Part shown: in pieces, positions 1 through 10,809 of the stretch
Layout: every line of letters begins with the position of its first letter
Position numbering within the stretch: position 1 is the first letter of the stretch
Assembly: GCA_902613755.1 (NCBI GenBank)
Contig: CACMIH010000001.1
Location: 1 to 64,000 of the forward strand
From: an uncultured Pelagibacteraceae bacterium
Lineage (GTDB): Bacteria > Pseudomonadota > Alphaproteobacteria > Pelagibacterales > Pelagibacteraceae
Direction of reading: 5' to 3'
DNA length: 64,000 nucleotides
The notes under the pieces: generated by a model
Databases searched by the model: none
What the model saw: the letters and a program-made list of their open reading frames with translations, nothing else
Told to the model about the DNA's origin: nothing
Made by a program: the position numbers and the translations under genes

Positions 1-696
1 TACACTGAATGCATAACCTCTACAGTATTTTAATGAAGATCCAAAACTAATAGAGTCATTTGCTCTTCTCATAATTTTAGTGATTGCTGGACTTACTATA
101 AATAGCTTATTTTTATGAACTTTGTTTATTAATGTGCTTTCACTTATTAAAAAATCAACCTCTTTAAATTTTTTATTTTTGTATACTGAAGCCTTCTCAA
201 GATTGGTTGAATCTCCTTTAATGAATTTTGAGTATTGTTCCCAACTCATTATTAATTTTTTATTTGGTACTTTGTTTTCATAAAAAGTTTGACTTAGACC
301 CTCGGTATCAACTGATTGCGTAATAACTCCATTGATATTATTTTTATTGGTCTGTTTATCTAATAATTTAAACATTATTTCAAAAGCATTTTTTTTAAAA
401 TAATCATCAGAACCACAGTAACAAATATATTTACCTGATACATGTGATAGTAAAATATTGTCTATAATAGTCTTACCAACTCTAATATTTGATTTTATAT
501 ACTTTATTTTAATTTCATTTTTATTTAGTTTTGATCTAATAAATTCATCTGTTTTGTCAGTTGAACCATCATTACCTACGATCCACTCTATTTTTTTATA
601 ACTTTGGTTTTTTAATGATTTATATAATTGTCTTAAAAACCGATATCTATTATGAGTAGCAGTAAGAATTGTAAATAATGGTCTCTTTTTATTCAT
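1..696 (-). CDS. Family 2 glycosyltransferase, C-terminus outside the window
   Basis: The frame is open from an ATG at 696 down to base 1 (232 codons, no stop), so the gene is cut by the left edge. The translation starts MNKKRPLFTILTATHNR, followed about 35 residues in by VGNDGSTDKT and later by YCGSDDYF. These are the nucleotide-sugar-binding NDGSTD segment and the acidic metal-binding segment of GT-A family 2 glycosyltransferases. By family it transfers a sugar from a nucleotide-sugar donor, probably during lipopolysaccharide or capsule synthesis at the inner face of the cytoplasmic membrane. Donor and acceptor cannot be read from the sequence. It is divergent from the formyltransferase gene at 748 with 51 bases between start codons. 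The class is clear; the substrate is unknown. Confidence 0.85.
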   Translation of the reverse strand, partial: MNKKRPLFTILTATHNRYRFLRQLYKSLKNQSYKKIEWIVGNDGSTDKTDEFIRSKLNKNEIKIKYIKSNIRVGKTIIDNILLSHVSGKYICYCGSDDYFKKNAFEIMFKLLDKQTNKNNINGVITQSVDTEGLSQTFYENKVPNKKLIMSWEQYSKFIKGDSTNLEKASVYKNKKFKEVDFLISESTLINKVHKNKLFIVSPAITKIMRRANDSISFGSSLKYCRGYAFSV

Positions 697-747
697 TATT
701 TTATTTTTTATTTTTAAATTATTTAATTTAACAGTAAATTATTTTTT

Positions 748-1572
748 ATGAAAAAAACTAATATTTGTATAGCGGGTAATTTTAATATTGCAGTAGAATG
801 TAGCAAATATTTATTAAAAAAATTTCAAAATATTAACTTATACGCTGTTTTTAATTCAAATGATAACGGCAAAGATCTTTTTCAAAAATCATTTAAAAAA
901 TTTTGTCATAAAAATAACAAAATAATATGTATTGATATTACAGAAGCTTATAGGATTAAAAATTTAATTTTTATTTCACTGCATTTTGATCAGATTATAA
1001 AAATAGAAAACTTTAAATCAGAAAAGCTATTTAATATTCATTTTTCACTTTTGCCAAAATATAAAGGAATGCATACTACTGCTTGGCCTATAATTCATGG
1101 AGAAAATCATACAGGTGTAACTTTACATAAAATAGATAATGGTATTGATACCGGTGATGTTATTTCACAAAAAAAATTTAGAATATTAATTAATGATAAT
1201 GCGGAAAAAGTTTTTTTAAAATATATTATTAATGGAATTATTTTATTTAAAAAAAATATAAGAAAATTGATATTAAATAATTATACTAAGAAAAAACAAA
1301 ATAAAATAAATTCAACTTACTTCAGCAAAAATTCCATCGACTTCAAAAAATTAAAAATAAATTTAAATAAAACTGCATTTGAGGTTCACAATCAAATAAG
1401 AGCATTTATATTTAAACATTATCAATTGCCCTCTGTCAGAGGTTATAAAATTATAAAAACTCAGATTCTTAAAACTAAAAGTAAATTAAAACCAGGTAAA
1501 ATTATTAATCGATATGGTAAAAATTTAATAATATCTACTGTCGATTACAATTTACTTTTAAGGATTAAGTAG
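748..1572 (+). CDS. Formyltransferase-family protein, probably sugar N-formyltransferase
   Basis: This 274-residue protein has the formyltransferase fold shared with methionyl-tRNA formyltransferase. The segment FNIHFSLLPKYKG (about residues 96-108) carries the Asn and His of the catalytic triad, and IDNGIDTGDVI (about 128-138) supplies the Asp. The C-terminal part contains IRAFIFKHYQLPSVRGYKI, which resembles enzymes that N-formylate dTDP-4-amino-4,6-dideoxyhexoses with 10-formyl-tetrahydrofolate. The N-terminus is divergent from tRNA-Met formyltransferase, and the neighbouring glycosyltransferase supports a polysaccharide role. Formylation of an amino sugar for O-antigen or capsule is therefore inferred; the exact sugar cannot be read. 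Codons are extremely AT-rich. Confidence 0.7.
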   Translation: MKKTNICIAGNFNIAVECSKYLLKKFQNINLYAVFNSNDNGKDLFQKSFKKFCHKNNKIICIDITEAYRIKNLIFISLHFDQIIKIENFKSEKLFNIHFSLLPKYKGMHTTAWPIIHGENHTGVTLHKIDNGIDTGDVISQKKFRILINDNAEKVFLKYIINGIILFKKNIRKLILNNYTKKKQNKINSTYFSKNSIDFKKLKINLNKTAFEVHNQIRAFIFKHYQLPSVRGYKIIKTQILKTKSKLKPGKIINRYGKNLIISTVDYNLLLRIK

Positions 1573-1600
1573 TATAAACCTAGATATTATTTAAAGTAAT

Positions 1601-1677
1601 GGGGGTGTAGCTCAGTTGGTTAGAGCGATCGCCTGTCACGCGATAGGTCGAGGGTTCGAGTCCCTTCACTCCCGCCA
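1601..1677 (+). tRNA. tRNA-Asp (anticodon GTC)
   Basis: A 77-base cloverleaf folds by eye. The acceptor GGGGGTG pairs with CACTCCC (one G-T wobble). The D stem is GCTC/GAGC. The anticodon stem ATCGC/GCGAT encloses the loop CTGTCAC, with GTC at 1635-1637. The T arm contains GGTTCGAGTCC, and the 3' CCA (1675-1677) is encoded. It lies between the polysaccharide genes and the nuo operon. Confidence 0.97.
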
Positions 1678-1764
1678 CTTTTTCGCATTTTTTAATGTTA
1701 ATATTAATTAAAATGTGACGTATCAGCCCTTCAACAACAGATAAAAACTGATATATAGATTTCC
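1678..1764 (+). promoter_or_regulatory. Leader/promoter region of the nuo operon
   Basis: These 87 bases separate tRNA-Asp from nuoA and must hold the nuo promoter unless transcription reads through the tRNA. I see no convincing -35/-10 pair and no purine-rich ribosome binding site before the ATG at 1765. One inverted repeat, TATCAG (1721-1726) with CTGATA (1748-1753), could form a 6-bp stem around a 21-base loop just before the start codon. In such AT-rich DNA it may be chance. Confidence 0.3.
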
Positions 1765-2133
1765 ATGTTATCTGATTTTTTAAAAGATTACTTACCAATA
1801 ATAATATTTTTAGTATTAGCACTCGGGCTGAGTTGCGCTTTTGTGGTTGTAAACTTTATTTTATCACCAAAAAAACCTGATCCTGAAAAACTTTCAGCTT
1901 ATGAGTGTGGTTTTGAACCTTTCGAGGATTCAAGAATGGAATTTGATGTGAGATTTTATTTGGTTGCAATTCTATTTATTATTTTTGATTTAGAGATAGC
2001 ATTTTTATTTCCGTGGGCAATATCTCTTGGAAATATAGGATTATTAGGTTTTTCATCAATGATGATTTTTTTGTTCATACTTACAATTGGTTTTATTTAT
2101 GAATGGAAAAAAGGTGCTTTAGACTGGGAATAA
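1765..2133 (+). CDS. nuoA: NADH-quinone oxidoreductase subunit A
   Basis: Small membrane-arm subunit of respiratory complex I, 122 residues, at the junction with the peripheral arm. Three membrane helices are visible (about 9-33, 63-88, 94-112). The loop between the first two carries the family motif [15 protein letters not shown] (39-53), and helix two contains the acidic FDLEIAF (74-80). It is first of fourteen nuo genes in the standard order, 15 bases before nuoB. No Shine-Dalgarno sequence precedes the ATG, which is common in this window. Confidence 0.97.
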   Translation: MLSDFLKDYLPIIIFLVLALGLSCAFVVVNFILSPKKPDPEKLSAYECGFEPFEDSRMEFDVRFYLVAILFIIFDLEIAFLFPWAISLGNIGLLGFSSMMIFLFILTIGFIYEWKKGALDWE

Positions 2134-2148
2134 AAATTATAAACCATA

Positions 2149-2664
2149 ATGAATAATAAAATAGATCAAGTTCCTGAGGAATTTAAACAACTTGCAGAAG
2201 ATTTTAGCAAGAATGGTTTTATAACTACATCACTTGATAATTTAATTAACTGGTCAAGATCAGGATCACTTCATTGGATGACTTTTGGATTAGCTTGTTG
2301 TGCAGTTGAAATGATGCAAACAGCTATGCCTAGATATGATTTAGAAAGATTTGGAGCAGCTCCACGAGGTTCTCCAAGACAATCAGATGTTATGATAGTT
2401 GCAGGAACTTTAACAAATAAAATGGCGCCAGCTTTAAGAAAAGTTTATGACCAGATGCCCGAACCAAGATATGTGATTTCTATGGGTAGTTGCGCAAATG
2501 GGGGTGGGTATTACCATTATTCATATTCAGTTGTTAGAGGTTGTGATCGAATTGTTCCTGTAGATGTTTACGTACCAGGATGCCCCCCTTCAGCAGAGGC
2601 ATTGTTGTATGGAATACTCCAATTACAAAAAAAAATTAGAAAAAAAGGATCTTTTATCAGATAA
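2149..2664 (+). CDS. nuoB: NADH-quinone oxidoreductase subunit B
   Basis: Peripheral-arm subunit that holds iron-sulfur cluster N2, the last electron carrier before quinone. The four expected ligands are present: adjacent Cys50-Cys51 in ACCAVEMM, Cys115 in GSCA and Cys145 in PGCPPS. Length (171 residues) is normal. It is followed after two bases by nuoC in the same operon. Confidence 0.98.
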   Translation: MNNKIDQVPEEFKQLAEDFSKNGFITTSLDNLINWSRSGSLHWMTFGLACCAVEMMQTAMPRYDLERFGAAPRGSPRQSDVMIVAGTLTNKMAPALRKVYDQMPEPRYVISMGSCANGGGYYHYSYSVVRGCDRIVPVDVYVPGCPPSAEALLYGILQLQKKIRKKGSFIR

Positions 2665-2666
2665 TT

Positions 2667-3272
2667 ATGAAAAATTTAGAAGATCTAGAAAAAAAAATTA
2701 ATTCTGAGTTAACTACTAAAATTAACAATACAGAAATAAAACATAACCAAATTTTTATTGAAACAGATAAAGAAGATATTATTGATGTTGCTATCTTTTT
2801 AAAAACAAATCAAGATACTAAATTTAGGCAATTAATAGATATAACAGTTGTTGATTACCCTGAACAAAATCAAAGGTTCGAAGTAGTATATTTGTTTTTA
2901 AGTCATGAATTTAATCAAAGATTGATTGTAAAATATTTAATTGCTGAAAATGAAGTTATTCCATCATTAACTAGCATTTTTCCATCAGCAAACTGGATGG
3001 AGAGAGAAGTATTTGATATGTACGGAGTATCTTTCAAGGATCACCCTGATTTAAGAAGAATACTAACTGATTATGGATTTGAAGGCCACCCATTAAGAAA
3101 AGATTTCCCATTAACCGGTCACTCAGAGGTCAGATATAGCGAAGATCAAAAAAAAGTAATCAGCGAACCGGTAAAACTTGAGCAAAATTTTAGAAATTTT
3201 GATTATGAAAGTCCTTGGGAAGGAACAAAATATATTAAAGAAGAAATTGAGAGTAATGACAAAAAAAATTAA
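2667..3272 (+). CDS. nuoC: NADH-quinone oxidoreductase subunit C
   Basis: The 30-kDa-type subunit of the complex I connecting fragment, 201 residues. The signature around residues 110-150 is clear: [12 protein letters not shown], then HPDLRRIL and [10 protein letters not shown]. It scaffolds NuoB and NuoD rather than binding cofactors. It is a separate gene, unlike the nuoCD fusion of enterobacteria, and overlaps the start of nuoD by 17 bases. Confidence 0.97.
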   Translation: MKNLEDLEKKINSELTTKINNTEIKHNQIFIETDKEDIIDVAIFLKTNQDTKFRQLIDITVVDYPEQNQRFEVVYLFLSHEFNQRLIVKYLIAENEVIPSLTSIFPSANWMEREVFDMYGVSFKDHPDLRRILTDYGFEGHPLRKDFPLTGHSEVRYSEDQKKVISEPVKLEQNFRNFDYESPWEGTKYIKEEIESNDKKN

Positions 3273-4431
3273 AAATTTAAATTTAAATTTTGGGCCCCAG
3301 CATCCTGCAGCTCATGGTGTTCTTAGATTAATTCTAGAGCTTGATGGAGAGGTGGTTGAGAAGGCTGATCCACACATCGGTTTACTTCATAGAGGAACAG
3401 AAAAACTTATAGAAAACAAAACTTATATGCAGGCAGTTCCCTATTTTGATCGGTTAGATTATGTAGCACCAATGAATCAAGAACATGCCTTTGCATTAGC
3501 AGTTGAAAAAATACTAAAAATAGGTGTCCCGATTAGAGCGCAATATATAAGAGTTATATTTTGTGAAATAGGAAGAATATTAAGTCATATTTTAAATGTT
3601 ACAACACAAGCACTGGATGTAGGCGCATTAACTCCTTCTCTTTGGGGTTTTGAAGAAAGAGAAACGTTAATGACGTTTTATGAAAGAGCATCAGGATCTA
3701 GGCTTCATGCAAATTATTTTAGAGCAGGAGGTGTTCATCAAGACTTACCAAAAGGTTTAGAAGAAGATATAGCGAAATTTTGTGAGACGTTTCCAAAAAT
3801 TATTAATGATTTAGAAAGTTTATTAACTGATAATAGAATATTTAAACAAAGGAATGTTGATATTGGTGTGGTTACAAAAGAAGACGCCTTAAATTATTCT
3901 TTTTCAGGAGTTATGATTAGAGGCTCAGGTATTCCATGGGATTTAAGAAAATCTCAACCTTATGACTGTTATGAAAGTTTGGACTTTAAAATTCCAGTTG
4001 GAAAAAATGGAGATTGTTATGATAGATATTTATGCAGAATTGAAGAAATGAAAGAAAGTGTTTCAATCATTAAACAATGTTTATCTAAAATGGAAAAAGG
4101 TCCAATTAAATCACTAGATGGCAAGATTAGCCCACCACCTAAGGCGGAAATCAAACAGTCAATGGAAGCTTTAATACATCATTTTAAACTTTTCACAGAG
4201 GGATACAGAGTTCCAAAAGATGAAATTTATACAGCTGTTGAGGCGCCAAAAGGAGAATTTGGTGTTTACTTAATATCTGATGGATCAAGTAAACCTTACA
4301 AATGTAAAATAAGAGCACCAGGATTTTCACATTTACAATCAATGGATTATTTAATTAAAGGTCATATGTTAGCTGATGTTCCTGCGGTATTAGGTTCTTT
4401 AGATATTGTTTTTGGTGAGGTGGATAGATGA
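3256..4431 (+). CDS. nuoD: NADH-quinone oxidoreductase subunit D
   Basis: The 49-kDa-type subunit that forms the quinone-reduction cavity with NuoB. The N-terminus contains [14 protein letters not shown], with His16 and His20 placed as the quinone-site histidines. The ATG at 3256 gives 391 residues and is preceded by a purine-rich GAGAG. The frame is open upstream to 3178, but those 26 residues lie inside nuoC, are lysine-rich and precede the conserved N-terminus, so the shorter start is chosen. The last four bases overlap nuoE (ATGA). Confidence 0.96.
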   Translation: MTKKIKNLNLNFGPQHPAAHGVLRLILELDGEVVEKADPHIGLLHRGTEKLIENKTYMQAVPYFDRLDYVAPMNQEHAFALAVEKILKIGVPIRAQYIRVIFCEIGRILSHILNVTTQALDVGALTPSLWGFEERETLMTFYERASGSRLHANYFRAGGVHQDLPKGLEEDIAKFCETFPKIINDLESLLTDNRIFKQRNVDIGVVTKEDALNYSFSGVMIRGSGIPWDLRKSQPYDCYESLDFKIPVGKNGDCYDRYLCRIEEMKESVSIIKQCLSKMEKGPIKSLDGKISPPPKAEIKQSMEALIHHFKLFTEGYRVPKDEIYTAVEAPKGEFGVYLISDGSSKPYKCKIRAPGFSHLQSMDYLIKGHMLADVPAVLGSLDIVFGEVDR

Positions 4432-5036
4432 GTTTAAGAAGACCTGCTAAAGATCAGCCAGTAAGTTTTGAATTTAATGATTTATCATTAGAAGCAGCAA
4501 ATCTTATTCTTGCAAAATATCCTGAAGGTAAACAGCAAAGCGCTGTAATGGCTTTACTTTATATTGCTCAAAAACAAAATAATAATTGGATACCATTAGC
4601 TGCAATGAAGTACATCGCTAAGTTTTTAGATATGCCCTATATTAAAGTTTATGAGGTAGCTACTTTTTATACAATGTATAATTTAGCACCTGTAGGTAAA
4701 TACTTTGTTCAAGTATGCACAACAACACCCTGCATGATACGAGGTGCATATAAATTAATTGAGGCATGCAAGGAAAAAATTTCTGATAATGAGTGTGAAT
4801 TATCAAATGATAAAAGCTGCTCATGGATGGAAGTTGAATGTTTAGGGGCATGTGTCAATGCTCCAATGATGCAAATTAATGATGATTATTATGAAGATTT
4901 AGACAAACAAAAAACTTTAGATATTTTAGATAAAATTTTAAATGGAGAAACTCCAAAACCTGGTTCGTATAGAGGAAGAGTAAATAATGAACCAGAAAAT
5001 AACCGAAAAACCTTAATGGATTTAAAAAATGCTTAA
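4428..5036 (+). CDS. nuoE: NADH-quinone oxidoreductase subunit E
   Basis: The 24-kDa-type subunit of the NADH dehydrogenase module, 202 residues, with a thioredoxin-like fold that binds 2Fe-2S cluster N1a. Ligands are visible as Cys97 and Cys102 (CTTTPC) and Cys138 and Cys142 (CLGAC). The N-terminal helical domain is normal. The start overlaps nuoD by four bases and the end overlaps nuoF by eight, suggesting translational coupling. Confidence 0.97.
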   Translation: MSLRRPAKDQPVSFEFNDLSLEAANLILAKYPEGKQQSAVMALLYIAQKQNNNWIPLAAMKYIAKFLDMPYIKVYEVATFYTMYNLAPVGKYFVQVCTTTPCMIRGAYKLIEACKEKISDNECELSNDKSCSWMEVECLGACVNAPMMQINDDYYEDLDKQKTLDILDKILNGETPKPGSYRGRVNNEPENNRKTLMDLKNA

Positions 5037-6360
5037 AGATAAAGATAGAATATTTAAAAATTTATACAATGATAAAGGATCAGATGTAGCTTCATCACAA
5101 GAGAGAGGTGATTGGGTAAATACAAAAGAAATTACTGATAAAGGAAGAGATTGGATAATTAATGAAATTAAAGAATCTCAGTTAAGAGGTCGAGGTGGTG
5201 CAGGATTTCCCACAGGTTTAAAATGGTCGTTTGCGCCAAAAGAAGTTGGATCTAGACCACATTACCTAGTTATTAATGGTGATGAGTCTGAACCAGGAAC
5301 TTGTAAAGATAGAGATATATTAAGATTTGAACCTCATAAGTTAATAGAAGGTTGTTTAATTGCATCTTATGCTGTTCAAGCACATGTTTGTTATATTTAT
5401 ATAAGAGGAGAATATTTTGTTGATGGTCAAAAACTTCAGGCTGCAATAGATGAAGCTTATAAGAAAAAACTCATAGGTAAAAATGCAGCAGGTACTGGTT
5501 GGGATTTAGATATTTATATTCATTATGGTGCTGGTGCATATATTTGTGGAGAGGAAACAGCTTTATTAGAAAGTATCGAAGGTAAAAAAGGACAACCTAG
5601 ATTAAAACCACCATTTCCTGCTCTGATTGGTCTTTATGGATGTCCAACAATTATTAACAATGTAGAAACTATAGCTGTAGTCCCAACAATCCTTAGAAGA
5701 GGTGGAAAATGGTTTGCTTCTCTTGGAAGAGAAAAGAACACTGGGACAAAAATATTTTGTATATCTGGAAATGTAAATACACCGTGCAATGTTGAGGAAG
5801 AAATGAACATTCCTTTAAAAGAATTAATTGAAGTTCATGCAGGTGGTGTTATTGGAGGTTGGGATAATCTTCAAGCAGTAATTCCTGGTGGTTCATCAAT
5901 GCCACTAATTCCAAAAGATAAATGTGAAACTTTAACTATGGATTTTGACTCACTTATGGCTGAGAAAAGTGGTTTAGGAACTGCAGGTATTGTGGTCATT
6001 AATAAAGATCAAGACATAATTAAATGCATGGCAAGAATAGCAAGATTTTATAAACATGAAAGTTGTGGACAATGCACACCATGCAGAGAAGGTTCTGGTT
6101 GGATGTGGAGAATGCTTGAGAGAATGGCAAAAGGAGATGCAACCAAGGATGAGGTGGACATGCTAGGAGATGTTACAAATCAAATAGCAGGACACACTAT
6201 TTGTGCATTTGGGGAAGGCTCATCTTGGCCGGTTCAAGGATTACTTAGACATTTTAAAAAAGAAATTGAGAAAAGAAATAATTTGGATCCTATTGTTCAA
6301 AAGAAAAACAATATTCCATATTTAGTTGATCAACATTTACTAGACAAAAAAAATGCTTAA
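5029..6360 (+). CDS. nuoF: NADH-quinone oxidoreductase subunit F (NADH/FMN-binding)
   Basis: Entry point for electrons from NADH, 443 residues. The glycine-rich [10 protein letters not shown] (54-63) and [16 protein letters not shown] form the NADH and FMN sites. Cluster N3 ligands are Cys346, Cys349 and Cys352 (CGQCTPC) plus Cys392 (TICAF). It overlaps nuoE and nuoG by eight bases each, so E, F and G are a tightly coupled trio. Confidence 0.98.
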   Translation: MLKDKDRIFKNLYNDKGSDVASSQERGDWVNTKEITDKGRDWIINEIKESQLRGRGGAGFPTGLKWSFAPKEVGSRPHYLVINGDESEPGTCKDRDILRFEPHKLIEGCLIASYAVQAHVCYIYIRGEYFVDGQKLQAAIDEAYKKKLIGKNAAGTGWDLDIYIHYGAGAYICGEETALLESIEGKKGQPRLKPPFPALIGLYGCPTIINNVETIAVVPTILRRGGKWFASLGREKNTGTKIFCISGNVNTPCNVEEEMNIPLKELIEVHAGGVIGGWDNLQAVIPGGSSMPLIPKDKCETLTMDFDSLMAEKSGLGTAGIVVINKDQDIIKCMARIARFYKHESCGQCTPCREGSGWMWRMLERMAKGDATKDEVDMLGDVTNQIAGHTICAFGEGSSWPVQGLLRHFKKEIEKRNNLDPIVQKKNNIPYLVDQHLLDKKNA

Positions 6361-8380
6361 ATTGAAAGTTAATGAAATCGAAGTTGAAGTTGAAGAAGGT
6401 TTAACTGTTCTTCAGGCTTGTGAAAAAGCTGGGATTGAAATTCCAAGATTTTGTTATCATGAAAAATTATCAATAGCAGGTAATTGTAGAATGTGTTTAG
6501 TTGAAATGGAAAAGTCTCCTAAACCAATTGCTTCGTGTGCTATGCCTGCTGCTGAGGGTATGAATATTAAAACAAATACTGCTCTTGTTGAAAAAGCACG
6601 TAAGGGAGTAATGGAATTTTTATTAGCTAACCACCCCTTAGATTGTCCTGTGTGTGATCAAGGGGGTGAATGCGATCTTCAGGATCAATCAATGTACTAT
6701 GGGGTAGACAAATCAAGATTTAAAGAAAACAAAAGAGCAGTTCCTGAAAAAAATATGGGACCATTGATTAAAACTCAAATGACGAGGTGTATTCATTGTA
6801 CGAGATGTGTAAGATTTGCAACAGAAGTAGCAGGAGTTCCAGAGCTTGGTGCTATTGGAAGAGGTGAAGATATGCAAATTACGACTTATCTAGAGCAATC
6901 AATGCAATCTGAATTATCTGCTAACGTTGTAGATTTATGTCCAGTAGGAGCACTAACATCAAAACCTTATGTATTTGAAGCTAGACCATGGGAATTAAAG
7001 AAAACTGAAACAATTGATGTAATGGATGCAATTGGATCAAATGTAAGAGTAGACACATACGATTGGGAAGTGAAAAGGGTACTTCCAATTATAAATGAAG
7101 ATATTAATGAGGAATGGATCTCAGACAAAACAAGATATGCTTGTGATGGTCTTCTACATCAAAGATTAGATGCTCCATTTATCAAATACAACGGTAAGTT
7201 TGAAAAGGCTTCATGGGATGAAGTGTATAAAATAATTAAATCTAAATTTGAAAACACATCAAAAGAAAAAATATGTGGCTTTGTTGGCGATTTAACCAAT
7301 ATGGAGACTAGTTATATTTTTAAAGAATTTTTTGATCGAACAATTGATACTAAAAATTACGAGTCAAGATCTGATAACAGATTCATAAATACTTCAAAAA
7401 GAGAAAACTATTTATTTAATTCTTCTATAAATGGCATTGAGGAAGCAGATTTAATCTTTATAGCAGGCGCAAACCCAAGATATGAAGCAACAATTTTAAA
7501 TGCTAGAATTAGAAAAGCTTACTTAAACAATAATACAAAAATTATTTCACTTAATGATGTTGGTGATTTAACTTATCCTTATCAAAGTTTAGATGGTCAA
7601 ACGCAAACTTTAAATAATATTCTTGAGGGAAATCATGACGTATCTAAAGAAATTATAAATTCAAAAAAACCAATAATTATTATTGGTGAGTCTCTACTTA
7701 GACTAAAGTCTTCAGAATTTTTATTTAATAAAACTAAAGCATTTTTATCAAAAAATAATAAAATTTCAGATGAATGGAACTCTTTAAATATTTTATCAAC
7801 TGATGCAGCAACTGTAGGAAATATTGATCTTGGAATAATTAATAATGAAAATAACTTAATAAGTGATTTAAAAGAACATAAATTTGATATTGTTTATCTT
7901 GTAGGTCAAGACAATTTAGAATTTGATAAAAAAGATGAATTTATAATTTACCAAGGTAGCCATGGTGATAAAGGTGCTGAGTCTGCTGATATTATTTTAC
8001 CAGGCGCTGCTTATACTGAACAAGACGGATACTTCACAAATTTAGAGGGAAAAATTCAAAAAGCCTTCAAAGCATCTTATCCACCAGGTGAAGCAAAAGA
8101 AGATTGGCAAATAATAAATGAACTTGCTGAATTTATGAATAATAGAAAATTATTTAATGACAAAGATGAATTAGAAAGCAGCATGTTTAATTATTTAAAT
8201 TTACAAAAGGAAAAACAAGTAAATGACATTAATAATTTTACTAATGAGTTTCAAAATGAAACTTTAACAATCAAAGTAAAAGATTATTATTTTTCAAATG
8301 TTATTGCAAGGTCATCAAAAACGATGGTTGAATGTAATAATTCTAAACTAAATTTTAAATTAACAGGTACAGAAGGTTAA
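6353..8380 (+). CDS. nuoG: NADH-quinone oxidoreductase subunit G
   Basis: The 75-kDa-type subunit, 675 residues, carrying the electron wire of the peripheral arm. Ligand sets are complete: 2Fe-2S Cys34, Cys45, Cys48 and Cys62; N5 His94, Cys98, Cys101 and Cys107; N4 Cys146, Cys149, Cys152 and Cys196. The remainder is a molybdopterin-oxidoreductase-like domain that in this family is structural and has no cofactor. I do not see the extra cysteine motif of the N7 cluster found in some bacteria. Confidence 0.97.
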   Translation: MLKLKVNEIEVEVEEGLTVLQACEKAGIEIPRFCYHEKLSIAGNCRMCLVEMEKSPKPIASCAMPAAEGMNIKTNTALVEKARKGVMEFLLANHPLDCPVCDQGGECDLQDQSMYYGVDKSRFKENKRAVPEKNMGPLIKTQMTRCIHCTRCVRFATEVAGVPELGAIGRGEDMQITTYLEQSMQSELSANVVDLCPVGALTSKPYVFEARPWELKKTETIDVMDAIGSNVRVDTYDWEVKRVLPIINEDINEEWISDKTRYACDGLLHQRLDAPFIKYNGKFEKASWDEVYKIIKSKFENTSKEKICGFVGDLTNMETSYIFKEFFDRTIDTKNYESRSDNRFINTSKRENYLFNSSINGIEEADLIFIAGANPRYEATILNARIRKAYLNNNTKIISLNDVGDLTYPYQSLDGQTQTLNNILEGNHDVSKEIINSKKPIIIIGESLLRLKSSEFLFNKTKAFLSKNNKISDEWNSLNILSTDAATVGNIDLGIINNENNLISDLKEHKFDIVYLVGQDNLEFDKKDEFIIYQGSHGDKGAESADIILPGAAYTEQDGYFTNLEGKIQKAFKASYPPGEAKEDWQIINELAEFMNNRKLFNDKDELESSMFNYLNLQKEKQVNDINNFTNEFQNETLTIKVKDYYFSNVIARSSKTMVECNNSKLNFKLTGTEG

Positions 8381-8381
8381 C

Positions 8382-9380
8382 ATGGAATACTTGAGCATAG
8401 TTTTTCAAGAAGTTTATAAAATTTTATTCTTACTAGTTCCTGTCCTTGTTTCTGTAGCAATGATTGTTTGGCTAGATAGAAGAGTTTGGGCTTTTGTTCA
8501 AAAAAGACAAGGACCAAACGTTGTTGGTCCGTTTGGTTTATTACAATCTTTAGCTGATGCTTTAAAATATATATTCAAAGAGATCATTATTCCATCTAGC
8601 TCAAATAAAGTAATTTTTATATTGGCTCCTATAGTGACTATGACTTTAGCTTTGATCGCATGGGCTGTAATTCCATTTAGCGCAACTCAGGTTTTGGCCG
8701 ATATCAATGTTGGAATTCTTTATTTATTTGCTGTTTCTTCACTAGGTGTCTATGGAATAATCATGGGTGGGTGGGCATCAAACTCGAAATATCCTTTTCT
8801 TGGAGCAATTCGTTCTGCAGCTCAAATGGTATCTTATGAAGTTTCAATTGGTGTAATAATTATCAACGTTTTACTTTGTGTAGGTTCACTGAATTTAAAC
8901 GACATCGTTATTGCTCAACAAAATATGTGGTTTGTAATTCCATTATTTCCAATGTTTGTAATATTCTTTATTTCTGCTTTAGCTGAAACGAATAGACCTC
9001 CTTTTGACTTACCAGAGGCAGAAGCGGAGTTGGTTGCTGGTTACCAAACAGAATATTCAGGAATGATGTATGCTATGTTTTGGTTAGGAGAGTATGCAAA
9101 TATTTTATTAATGTGCGCAATGGGAGCAATATTATTCTTAGGTGGCTGGATGTCTCCTATTGATGTTTATCCATTCACTTTAGTACCAGGAGCAATTTGG
9201 TTAATATTAAAAATTCTTCTTTTATTCATTCTTTTTGCTTTAGTTAAGGCAATAGTGCCTAGATACAGATATGATCAATTAATGAAACTTGGTTGGAAAG
9301 TATTTCTTCCTCTTTCATTAATTTGGGTAGTATTAACATCTAGCTATTTATTTTATTTTAATCTTTTACCAGTGAATTAA
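8382..9380 (+). CDS. nuoH: NADH-quinone oxidoreductase subunit H
   Basis: Membrane subunit that closes the quinone tunnel, 332 residues with about eight hydrophobic helices. Family segments include [20 protein letters not shown] (about 33-52), which lines the quinone entry, and [20 protein letters not shown], the acidic loop facing NuoB and NuoD. It starts two bases after nuoG. Confidence 0.98.
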   Translation: MEYLSIVFQEVYKILFLLVPVLVSVAMIVWLDRRVWAFVQKRQGPNVVGPFGLLQSLADALKYIFKEIIIPSSSNKVIFILAPIVTMTLALIAWAVIPFSATQVLADINVGILYLFAVSSLGVYGIIMGGWASNSKYPFLGAIRSAAQMVSYEVSIGVIIINVLLCVGSLNLNDIVIAQQNMWFVIPLFPMFVIFFISALAETNRPPFDLPEAEAELVAGYQTEYSGMMYAMFWLGEYANILLMCAMGAILFLGGWMSPIDVYPFTLVPGAIWLILKILLLFILFALVKAIVPRYRYDQLMKLGWKVFLPLSLIWVVLTSSYLFYFNLLPVN

Positions 9381-9382
9381 TA

Positions 9383-9868
9383 ATGAATATTTCAAGATTT
9401 TTTAAAACAATATTTATGACTGATTTCATCGGTGGTTTGTTTATTGCTATTAAAGAATTATTTAAATCAAAAAAAACAATTAATTACCCTTTTGAGAAGG
9501 GTAAAATAAGCCCTCGTTTTAGAGGTGAACACGCTTTACGAAGATATCCAAATGGAGAAGAGAGATGTATTGCTTGTAAATTATGTGAAGCAGTATGTCC
9601 CGCACAAGCAATAACAATAGAATCTGCTGAAAGAAAAGACGGAAGTAGAAAAACAACACGTTACGATATTGATATGATGAAGTGTATTTATTGTGGTTTG
9701 TGTGAAGAGTCTTGTCCTGTAGATGCAATAGTACAAGGTCCAAATTTTGAATTTTCAACAGAAACAAGAGAGGAACTTTATTATACAAAAGAAAAATTAT
9801 TAGATAATGGAGATAGATGGGAGAATGTTTTGGAGGCTAATATTAAAGCTGACAATATCCATCGATAA
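9383..9868 (+). CDS. nuoI: NADH-quinone oxidoreductase subunit I
   Basis: The TYKY-type ferredoxin subunit, 161 residues, linking NuoG to NuoB. Two 4Fe-4S motifs are intact: Cys62, 65, 68 and 72 ([12 protein letters not shown]) and Cys101, 104, 107 and 111 ([12 protein letters not shown]), binding N6a and N6b. An amphipathic N-terminal segment likely lies on the membrane. It starts two bases after nuoH. Confidence 0.98.
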   Translation: MNISRFFKTIFMTDFIGGLFIAIKELFKSKKTINYPFEKGKISPRFRGEHALRRYPNGEERCIACKLCEAVCPAQAITIESAERKDGSRKTTRYDIDMMKCIYCGLCEESCPVDAIVQGPNFEFSTETREELYYTKEKLLDNGDRWENVLEANIKADNIHR

Positions 9869-9870
9869 AA

Positions 9871-10503
9871 ATGATTGCACACGCTATTTTCTTTTATACA
9901 TTTTCTATAATTGCTGTTGTTTCAGCTATAATGGTTACTGCTTCTAAAAATACTGTTCACTCAGTATTTTTCTTAATTCTTGATTTCATAAGTATTTCTT
10001 GTCTTTTTATAATGATTGGTGCTGAATTTTTGGGAATGATAATGCTAATTGTTTATGTTGGAGCTGTTGCAGTTCTGTTTTTATTTGTTGTTATGATGTT
10101 AAACGTAGCCCAACAAAAAAATCAATGGTTTGCAGGTCAACAAAGTTCCAAACATATCCCGGTAGGATTAATTATCAGTACGCTTATATTCGTTGAAGTA
10201 ATAATTGTAATTGGTGGTTGGAAATATAAACCAGAAATTTTTGATATTAATAATTCAATTGCTCAAACAAGCATTAGCAATACTCACTCATTAGGACAGA
10301 TTTTATACACAGATTATATTCATGTGTTTCAAATAAGTGGAATGATCCTGTTAGTAGCTATGGTTGGGGCTATTGTATTAACATTTAGACAAAGATCAGG
10401 TGTAAAAAGACAAAGTTATATTAAGCAAATATCTAGAGAAAGAGCAGAAGGTGTTGAGGTGTTAGAAGTTCAGAGTAATAAAGGGGTTAAAATAGATGAT
10501 TGA
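9871..10503 (+). CDS. nuoJ: NADH-quinone oxidoreductase subunit J
   Basis: Membrane-arm subunit, 210 residues with five hydrophobic helices. The third helix carries the family segment [18 protein letters not shown] (about 58-75). The C-terminal 30 residues are charged and probably cytoplasmic. The last eight bases overlap nuoK. Confidence 0.96.
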   Translation: MIAHAIFFYTFSIIAVVSAIMVTASKNTVHSVFFLILDFISISCLFIMIGAEFLGMIMLIVYVGAVAVLFLFVVMMLNVAQQKNQWFAGQQSSKHIPVGLIISTLIFVEVIIVIGGWKYKPEIFDINNSIAQTSISNTHSLGQILYTDYIHVFQISGMILLVAMVGAIVLTFRQRSGVKRQSYIKQISRERAEGVEVLEVQSNKGVKIDD

Positions 10504-10807
10504 TATAGGTTTAGGACATTATTTAACTTTAGGAGCAGTGATATTTTCAATTGGAGTAATTGGTATATTCCTTAATAGGAAGAACATCATTGTCATTTTA
10601 ATGAGTATTGAATTGATATTACTAGCTGTAAATATAAATTTAGTTGCTTTTTCTATTTATTTAGGAGATTTGGCAGGACAAGTCTTTACTTTATTTATTC
10701 TTACTGTTGCAGCTGCAGAAGCAGCTATAGGATTAGCAATCATTGTTGTCTATTTCAGAAATTCTGGAACAATACGAGTTGAAGAAATTGATAAGTTGAA
10801 AGGATAA
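10496..10807 (+). CDS. nuoK: NADH-quinone oxidoreductase subunit K
   Basis: Small membrane subunit of 103 residues with three helices, related to MrpC of cation antiporters. The two buried glutamates of the proton path are present as Glu39 ([11 protein letters not shown]) and Glu75 ([10 protein letters not shown]). Its start lies inside nuoJ. Confidence 0.98.
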   Translation: MIDIGLGHYLTLGAVIFSIGVIGIFLNRKNIIVILMSIELILLAVNINLVAFSIYLGDLAGQVFTLFILTVAAAEAAIGLAIIVVYFRNSGTIRVEEIDKLKG

Positions 10808-10809
10808 TC

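Noticed and set aside
1580-1822. Minus-strand open frame of 80 codons containing GVKGLEPSTYRVTGDRSNQL
   Set aside because: It is the antisense translation of tRNA-Asp, a well-known kind of false gene, and also overlaps the nuoA start.
3178-3255. 26-residue N-terminal extension of nuoD
   Set aside because: It lies wholly within nuoC in another frame, is unlike the conserved NuoD N-terminus, and a good ATG exists at 3256.
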